A stretch of 64,000 nt of DNA. Source: Bacillus sp. 1780r2a1 (GTDB taxonomy: Bacteria > Bacillota > Bacilli > Bacillales > Bacillaceae_H). Positions 59,036 to 64,000 of this stretch are shown piece after piece. The first letter of the stretch is position 1. Each line of letters begins with the position of its first letter. A program made the translations under genes and the position numbers. The notes under the pieces are model-generated. The model was not told where the DNA came from, made no database searches, and saw nothing but the letters and a program-made list of their open reading frames with translations. The stretch covers positions 987,501 to 1,051,500 of the forward strand of contig CP099863.1 in the NCBI GenBank assembly GCA_024134725.1, written 5' to 3'.

Positions 59036-60961
59036 ATGGGGTTTTGTAAAGGATGTGGAACAAATAAAAAGGAAGGAGAGCACTTTTGTCAAAATTGTGG
59101 AAAACCGTTCGAGCAACAGATAGTTCAGTCTGCGGAGCAAGCAGTAACTACAAACTCACGACGTGAACAAAAGTCACCGATGACGAAAAAGAAAAAGACG
59201 GTAGTTATCTCGGTTATTGCTGCCATTGTAGTATTATTCGGTGGGTATCAGTACGGAAAAGCAGTGACTGATAAAAATAAAGTCATCGATGACTTTGAGG
59301 GAGCATTGATTAACGAAGACGAGAAGAAAGTTGCTAGTTTTTTAACATCTACAGATCCAAGTTTGAAAATTGGAGAAAAGGATGTCAAAGGCTTTGTAAG
59401 CTACTTTAAAAAAAATCCTGATGAACGAAAAGACGTTATTCAGTTTTTAAAGAGACAGTCAGCATCAATGGATGGCTCAGCTGTCAGCACGTTAGGTAAT
59501 GAGCTAGAAGATAGTTCTATTAGGCTAAATAAAGGTGGGAAAACGGCTCTTATCTTTGATAAATATTCAGTTCAAGTGGACCCTGTATATATTGATATTA
59601 GCACTAATTATAAAAATACGGAATTATACATAGATAATAAAAAAATTGATACTGCAACATCGGATGATTTTAAAGATACATACGGTCCTTACTTACCTGG
59701 TACTTATAAAATTGAAGGTAAATTAAAAGCTGATTTTGTGGACTTAGTAGCTAAAGAAAATGTAGAGCTTACTAACACAGTAGATACAGAAAACGTCAAC
59801 CTTTCATTAGACGGCTCCGATGTTACGGTGTATACCGGAATTGAAGAGGCAGAGATTTCATCTAACTTATTAATTGATGGACAAGACGTGGGCGTAGACG
59901 TAGCAAAAAACGATACGTTTGGTCCAGTATTAACAGAAGGTTCTATGAAACTTCAAGTAAAAGCAAAATTGCCTTGGGGAGAAGCTACGACTGCTAATCA
60001 AGCAATTGATGGGTCAGAGGTGTACGTAAACTTTGGTACCGATAAAAAAACACAAGATACGCTGATCGATACGATTGTAAGTTCAACCAAAGGCTGGTTA
60101 AGTGCATATACGGCTCAAGACCCAAGTAAAGCCGTAAATGTAACGGCAAATCATCTAGCATATTTAAAAGGAGAAATTCAATCTAACCAGAGTATCGGTC
60201 GTCTCCACAAAATAAAATATATCGGTACTACGTTTAACTTAGATGATATGGATATTCGATATGAAGATGGAGACTGGATGGCGACGGTATACGGGCTTGA
60301 AGAATATGAAGGAGATTATTACTACCAAGGTGACACGCCAAAACTGAGTAAGCATAATAATTTTACGGAATACACGCTAATTTATGATGAAAAACAAGAA
60401 AAGTGGTTAGTTCATGACGCTTCTAGCACATACGGTGAGTTATCAAAAAAAGTGAAAGAAGTAATGGAAGATAAGCCAAAAATGTATCAAACAAGCGTTA
60501 GTTCATCATCAAAGAAAGATAGTGAAACAACTGAAGACGTAGAGACGGTGAATGAAAGTCCGAAAGAGGAAAGTGAAGAAGCGCAAGCAAATCATTCATC
60601 TGATGAAATCGGTTCGTTTATGGCTGACTATATGGACGCAACCATTTCTTCTATTAATAACGAAGATTTCTCTATCGCATCACCTTACATTGACCCAAAC
60701 GGCCCTAAATATAAAGAACAGAAGGATTATACAGCTCATCTAAATGAAAAAGGCATTACAGAAGAGCTGCATACGTTTAATGTGAAAGATGTAAAAGAGT
60801 TAGGGGATAACTTGTATGAAGTGTCGACATATGAAGAGTATACAATTTCATACGCGGATGGGACTAGTAAACAAGCAAACTTTAATACCGTCCATCAAGT
60901 AAAAGATGTAGATGGTGAATTAGCAGTGTATAAGCTGGTTAAAACGACTGAAGCAAAGTAA
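59036..60961 (+). CDS. zinc-ribbon TcaA/YvbJ-like membrane protein
   Basis: A 641-aa protein with a cytoplasmic zinc ribbon (FCKGCGTNKKEGEHFCQNCG, four Cys), a linker, one transmembrane helix (about 54-75, VVISVIAAIVVLFGGYQYGK) and a long extracellular part. The outside part has repeated beta-domains (YVDISTNYKNTELYIDNKKI, ISSNLLIDGQDVGV, each near GPYLPGTYKIEG or GPVLTEGSMKLQ), an acidic linker, and a C-terminal NTF2-like domain. This is the TcaA plan; TcaA in S. aureus affects teicoplanin sensitivity and wall teichoic acid release, and YvbJ is the B. subtilis relative. ATG at 59036, 8 nt after GGGAGG. Confidence 0.85.
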   Translation: MGFCKGCGTNKKEGEHFCQNCGKPFEQQIVQSAEQAVTTNSRREQKSPMTKKKKTVVISVIAAIVVLFGGYQYGKAVTDKNKVIDDFEGALINEDEKKVASFLTSTDPSLKIGEKDVKGFVSYFKKNPDERKDVIQFLKRQSASMDGSAVSTLGNELEDSSIRLNKGGKTALIFDKYSVQVDPVYIDISTNYKNTELYIDNKKIDTATSDDFKDTYGPYLPGTYKIEGKLKADFVDLVAKENVELTNTVDTENVNLSLDGSDVTVYTGIEEAEISSNLLIDGQDVGVDVAKNDTFGPVLTEGSMKLQVKAKLPWGEATTANQAIDGSEVYVNFGTDKKTQDTLIDTIVSSTKGWLSAYTAQDPSKAVNVTANHLAYLKGEIQSNQSIGRLHKIKYIGTTFNLDDMDIRYEDGDWMATVYGLEEYEGDYYYQGDTPKLSKHNNFTEYTLIYDEKQEKWLVHDASSTYGELSKKVKEVMEDKPKMYQTSVSSSSKKDSETTEDVETVNESPKEESEEAQANHSSDEIGSFMADYMDATISSINNEDFSIASPYIDPNGPKYKEQKDYTAHLNEKGITEELHTFNVKDVKELGDNLYEVSTYEEYTISYADGTSKQANFNTVHQVKDVDGELAVYKLVKTTEAK

Positions 60962-61013
60962 AAAGAACAATAGCTGATAAATAGCTACTAATATTTAGAG
61001 GAGGGTTTTATAC

Positions 61014-61898
61014 GTGCAATGTTTAAACTGTGGTCATCAAAATGATGGCGGGAAATTTTGTGTGAAGTGTGGAAAAAAATTAGAAGAGGTGGCTGCTCAA
61101 CAAGTAGCAGCAGGAGTAGAGACTGTGCCAAATCAACAACAAGCAACACCTAATTATTCACAACAACGAGTGCCACAACAACCGAATCAACACGTCGAAA
61201 ATGCAAAGAACATTTCAAAAATGTATATCGGCTACTTTATGCAAGGACTAAAAAAACCGACTGCAACGGCTCAAGGAGTACGTGGAGAGCAGTTTATTAA
61301 TGGACTTATTACAATGATTCTGTTTGCTATCAGCATACCGCTAATGATTTATCTTGGAATTGATTCCATCTTAGATAAAGTGCTTAATAAATTTTCAGTT
61401 CTACTATTGCCTTTGCTAGGCTCAGATTTTATAGATCTAAGAGAAGATTTGAAGAATGTAGTTAAGTTGGATTTCACGGATATTGTTATTATTAATGGAC
61501 TTATTTCTATGTTATGTATTGGTGCAATTGCTCTTGTAACTTTTGGAGCTGTTAAGCTAGCAAAGGTTAATGTTTCTATTCAAGATGTCTTTGCACGTTT
61601 TGGTGCATTTTTAATTGCCCCAACAGCGGTGATGCTTGTGGGTGTAGTATTCGCTTTATTAAAGATTTCACTATTTTCATATATCTTAGGTTTTGGAATC
61701 CTAGGATTATTTCTAACAGTAGCATTTACAATTTTAAGCTTTAAGCACAGTGACTCAAATGGCTTAGATAGTGTCTATGGTACGCTACTTACTTATATCG
61801 TTATGGCAATTTTACTTGTACTTTTTGGACGACACTTAATTGAAGCCGTTGTTTCTAGTCTGGGTTCTAATATTCAGGATACGTTTGGTGACTGGTAA
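61014..61898 (+). CDS. zinc-ribbon multi-helix membrane protein
   Basis: A 294-aa protein opening with a zinc ribbon (CLNCGHQNDGGKFCVKCGKK), a Gln/Pro-rich linker (about 25-65, QQATPNYSQQRVPQQPNQ), and five or six membrane helices (about 95-117, 160-185, 195-222, 230-250, 262-285), resembling YIP1-type zinc-ribbon membrane proteins. GTG start with AGAGGAGGG upstream. It lies 52 bp after one TcaA-like gene and 70 bp before another on the same strand, so the three probably act together at the envelope. Function unknown. Confidence 0.8.
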   Translation: MQCLNCGHQNDGGKFCVKCGKKLEEVAAQQVAAGVETVPNQQQATPNYSQQRVPQQPNQHVENAKNISKMYIGYFMQGLKKPTATAQGVRGEQFINGLITMILFAISIPLMIYLGIDSILDKVLNKFSVLLLPLLGSDFIDLREDLKNVVKLDFTDIVIINGLISMLCIGAIALVTFGAVKLAKVNVSIQDVFARFGAFLIAPTAVMLVGVVFALLKISLFSYILGFGILGLFLTVAFTILSFKHSDSNGLDSVYGTLLTYIVMAILLVLFGRHLIEAVVSSLGSNIQDTFGDW

Positions 61899-61916
61899 CA
61901 CATTAGAGTAAATCGT

Positions 61917-61950
61917 AGAAAAAGCATCGTGGCTAGACGGTGCTTTTTCA
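61917..61950 (+). terminator. hairpin between zinc-ribbon genes
   Basis: AAAAAGCATCGT / ACGGTGCTTTTT with a 6-nt loop, ending about 10 nt before the next ribosome site. It may be a weak terminator or attenuator. Confidence 0.55.
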
Positions 61951-61968
61951 TGTGAAGGAGAATAAAAG

Positions 61969-63360
61969 ATGAGTTATTGTAATAATTGCGGTTATAAAAT
62001 GAATGAAAAACAAACGTTTTGTCCCGAATGCGGAGAAGTTGTGAATCCTTCCAAAACAGCTACTACTGAAAGTGCACCTCCTGTTCAGAAGAAAGTAATG
62101 GGATTAAAAGCAAAAGTTATCACAGCTACTGTTGTGGCTTTAGGTGCGATAGCATTTGGAGGGTTCTACATTGTTGATAAAAAGGTTATGTCACCAACTG
62201 CCATTTCAGATACATTCATAGAAGCTGTTCAACATAAAGACATCAAAACGGTTAAAAAGTTTGTGAATGAAGGTCAGATTGAATTAAAAGCTAGTGATCA
62301 GCAAGTTGAGCAGTTTGTTAAATATGTACATGACAATCCAAAAATGCTGACAGAAATGTCAAAAGGGTTAAAAAAGGATGCAGATGTATATGAAAATCGT
62401 GTGCAAATGGCAACAGGTGATGAAGCTACCTCTTCACACGTTCAAATCGAATCTAACGGCAAGAAATGGGTCTTATTTGATCATTATACGATTCGTGTTC
62501 AGCCTGCGTATGTGGAAGTAACGTCTAACTTAGAAAAAGCAGATGTTTACATTGATAATCAAAAAGTAGATACTATCAAAAATGCAGATGAATCCCAAAC
62601 AGTTGGACCATTTTTACCTGGAGAACACGAAATGAAATTGTCTACAAAAGGTGATTATGGCACCGTTGAAATGAAACAAACCATTGAATCAACGGATGAC
62701 GATGAAGTAACCAGTGCCGATTTTGACTGGGGAAATCATTACGTTTCGTTATACTCTGATTACTTTGACGGAACTGTATTCGTAAACGGGAAAAGTACAG
62801 GTAAAACGGTTGAAGAACTTGGATACATTGGTCCGATTAATCTAGATGGATCAGTAAAAATCCATGCTGAACGAAAATTTGGTTCAAAAACAAAGAAAAC
62901 ACCAGCTATCACTCTTGAAGATGATATTGAAGAAGCTGAACTTTATTTTAGCATGAGTGATAATTTTGACGAAGTAAGTATGGAAGATGATGCCTCTGAT
63001 TCAATTGACGAAGAGACAGATATTGAAGATGCCGTTCGTTCTCACTACGATTATATTACATCGGATAGCTTTGCATCAGCACATGACTTGTTCTCATCAA
63101 ACCGAAAATCGAAAGTGGATTTAAGCGACTGGAAAAAAGGGCTACAAGCAAACACCGCTGATAATGTAACGAATATCGAGGTTCTTGATGTTAGTGGAAA
63201 TGAAGCAAGAGCTTACGTTGAAATGACATCTTATGATGATAATGATGACGGAACGGAACTTGTCCAAGAGTGGGAAGGGTATTGGAGCCTTGTTAAGGAA
63301 GACGGAGAATGGAAGTTAGATAGCGCTGATCTTGAAAAAGTAGATTCGAGAGTAGAGTAA
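61969..63360 (+). CDS. zinc-ribbon TcaA/YvbJ-like membrane protein, second copy
   Basis: A 463-aa relative of the first TcaA-like protein: zinc ribbon YCNNCGYKMNEKQTFCPECG, a helix at about 45-67 (VITATVVALGAIAFGGFYIV), then the outside domains with AYVEVTSNLEKADVYIDNQK, VGPFLPGEHEMK and VFVNGKSTGKTVEELGYIGP, plus an acidic linker (EDDASDSIDEETDIED) and an NTF2-like C-terminal domain ending YWSLVKEDGEWKLDSADLEK. It is shorter than the first by one C-terminal segment, as if derived by duplication and loss. AAGGAG precedes the ATG. The next gene follows after 2 bp. Confidence 0.85.
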   Translation: MSYCNNCGYKMNEKQTFCPECGEVVNPSKTATTESAPPVQKKVMGLKAKVITATVVALGAIAFGGFYIVDKKVMSPTAISDTFIEAVQHKDIKTVKKFVNEGQIELKASDQQVEQFVKYVHDNPKMLTEMSKGLKKDADVYENRVQMATGDEATSSHVQIESNGKKWVLFDHYTIRVQPAYVEVTSNLEKADVYIDNQKVDTIKNADESQTVGPFLPGEHEMKLSTKGDYGTVEMKQTIESTDDDEVTSADFDWGNHYVSLYSDYFDGTVFVNGKSTGKTVEELGYIGPINLDGSVKIHAERKFGSKTKKTPAITLEDDIEEAELYFSMSDNFDEVSMEDDASDSIDEETDIEDAVRSHYDYITSDSFASAHDLFSSNRKSKVDLSDWKKGLQANTADNVTNIEVLDVSGNEARAYVEMTSYDDNDDGTELVQEWEGYWSLVKEDGEWKLDSADLEKVDSRVE

Positions 63361-63362
63361 TA

Positions 63363-64000
63363 ATGAAAAAAAAGTATACAGCATTTTTTCTACTTATACT
63401 TATTATCGCTGCAGGTGCATTTCTAGCCTTCAACTCTTCCAATGAAAAAGCGAAACCAGCAGTGCAAAAAGAAACAAATCATCAAGTAAAGAAAACAAGT
63501 TCCGAACCTAATTCTGAAGAAGCTTTTGGTGCACAAGATGATATTGAACAGCTTGTAGCCAATATGACGGTAGATGAAAAAATTGGTCAGATGCTGGTCG
63601 TTGGTTTCCAAAGCGGTGAATTGGATGATCATGCGAAAAAAATGATTGAAGATTACCATGTTGGAGGGATTATTTTATTTGACCGAAACATGGAAAACCC
63701 AAAGCAGGTTGCTACGCTCAACCAAAACCTACAGAAGCTCGCTCGAAACCAAGAACATCACATTCCTCTAATTATTAGTGTGGACCAAGAAGGTGGTCAA
63801 ATTGTACGTATGAAGGAAAAGGTATCTCCTATTCCTGCGCAGCAAGAACTTGGCAAGCAAAGTGATGAAAATAAAGTATATGAATCTGCTTATCATAACG
63901 CGCAAGAACTTAAAGCAATGGGGTTCAACGTGAATTTCGCTCCAGTCTTAGATCTGTCTGAAACCGATACAAGATCTTTTGGAACAAATCCACAAAAAGC
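63363..64000 (+). CDS. nagZ: beta-N-acetylhexosaminidase, GH3 (3' end outside window)
   Basis: The first 212 codons of a glycoside hydrolase family 3 enzyme that removes N-acetylglucosamine from muropeptides. The N-terminal signal-anchor is KKKYTAFFLLILIIAAGAFL, then a Lys/Glu-rich linker. The catalytic domain starts with IEQLVANMTVDEKIGQMLVV, YHVGGIILFDRNM, IPLIISVDQEGGQIVRM (a hallmark of NagZ/YbbD) and GFNVNFAPVLDLSE. The reading frame runs off the window edge, so the His-Asp dyad loop is not seen. It starts 2 bp after the second TcaA-like gene without a clear ribosome site, suggesting translational coupling to cell-envelope genes. Confidence 0.88.
   Translation, partial: MKKKYTAFFLLILIIAAGAFLAFNSSNEKAKPAVQKETNHQVKKTSSEPNSEEAFGAQDDIEQLVANMTVDEKIGQMLVVGFQSGELDDHAKKMIEDYHVGGIILFDRNMENPKQVATLNQNLQKLARNQEHHIPLIISVDQEGGQIVRMKEKVSPIPAQQELGKQSDENKVYESAYHNAQELKAMGFNVNFAPVLDLSETDTRSFGTNPQK

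Noticed and set aside
1-64000. CRISPR array, prophage, tRNA or rRNA
   Set aside because: No regularly spaced repeats, no phage structural or integrase genes, and no cloverleaf or rRNA-like sequence were found on either strand.

Overview
The window is low-GC, gene-dense chromosomal DNA from an endospore-forming Bacillaceae, most likely a Priestia (Bacillus) megaterium-type organism. This rests on: spore-related genes (yyaC, a YjcZ-type peptide), a SinI-like antirepressor, an exact PerR box in front of a katA-type catalase, CcpA cre-like sites, immune inhibitor A, a WXG100 protein, a B. subtilis-style iol gene set, strong Shine-Dalgarno sequences and frequent TTG/GTG starts. No tRNA, rRNA, CRISPR array or prophage was seen. 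The species name is an inference.

Layout. 0-18 kb is a mixed housekeeping and accessory stretch: truncated gamma-glutamyltransferase, staygreen protein, haloacid dehalogenase, AI-2E-family permease, Nudix hydrolase, cardiolipin synthase, rpiA, a large uncharacterised P-loop protein, a thioredoxin-reductase-like flavoenzyme, an L,D-transpeptidase, an M50 peptidase, an amidase, and an EAL protein with a membrane partner. 18-22.7 kb holds yyaC and a tricarboxylate cluster (CitMHS transporter, LysR regulator, PrpF-family isomerase). 23-37.8 kb is a large inositol locus: a CUT2 sugar ABC transporter, LacI regulator, two Gfo/Idh dehydrogenases, a polyol-type MFS permease, then iolG-iolC-iolA-iolD-iolE-iolB. 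It is tied together by repeated AAGCGCTT-centred operators. 37.8-43.2 kb has a YtxH-like stress protein with a SigB-type promoter, immune inhibitor A, and a GntR/ABC-exporter operon.

43.3-49.5 kb is the most unusual part. A GGDEF-EAL protein and a GGDEF protein flank a second-copy FtsZ that ends exactly at the globular domain, a small L7/L12-like membrane protein, and a 43-aa SinI-like antirepressor. The antirepressor leader matches the cyclic-di-GMP-I (GEMM-I) riboswitch. The enzymes making and breaking c-di-GMP thus sit beside a gene that should sense it.

49.6-55 kb has a nucleoside hydrolase, a YjcZ peptide, katA, an IS3-family element inserted in the loop of a terminator, and the WXG100 gene that terminator served. 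55-58.8 kb is an ascorbate-type PTS with a PRD regulator fused to EIIA. 59-64 kb holds three consecutive zinc-ribbon membrane proteins (two TcaA/YvbJ-like) followed by a truncated GH3 beta-N-acetylhexosaminidase. Degenerate copies of a Bacillaceae interspersed repeat lie at about 2.4, 5.7, 6.2 and 38.5 kb.
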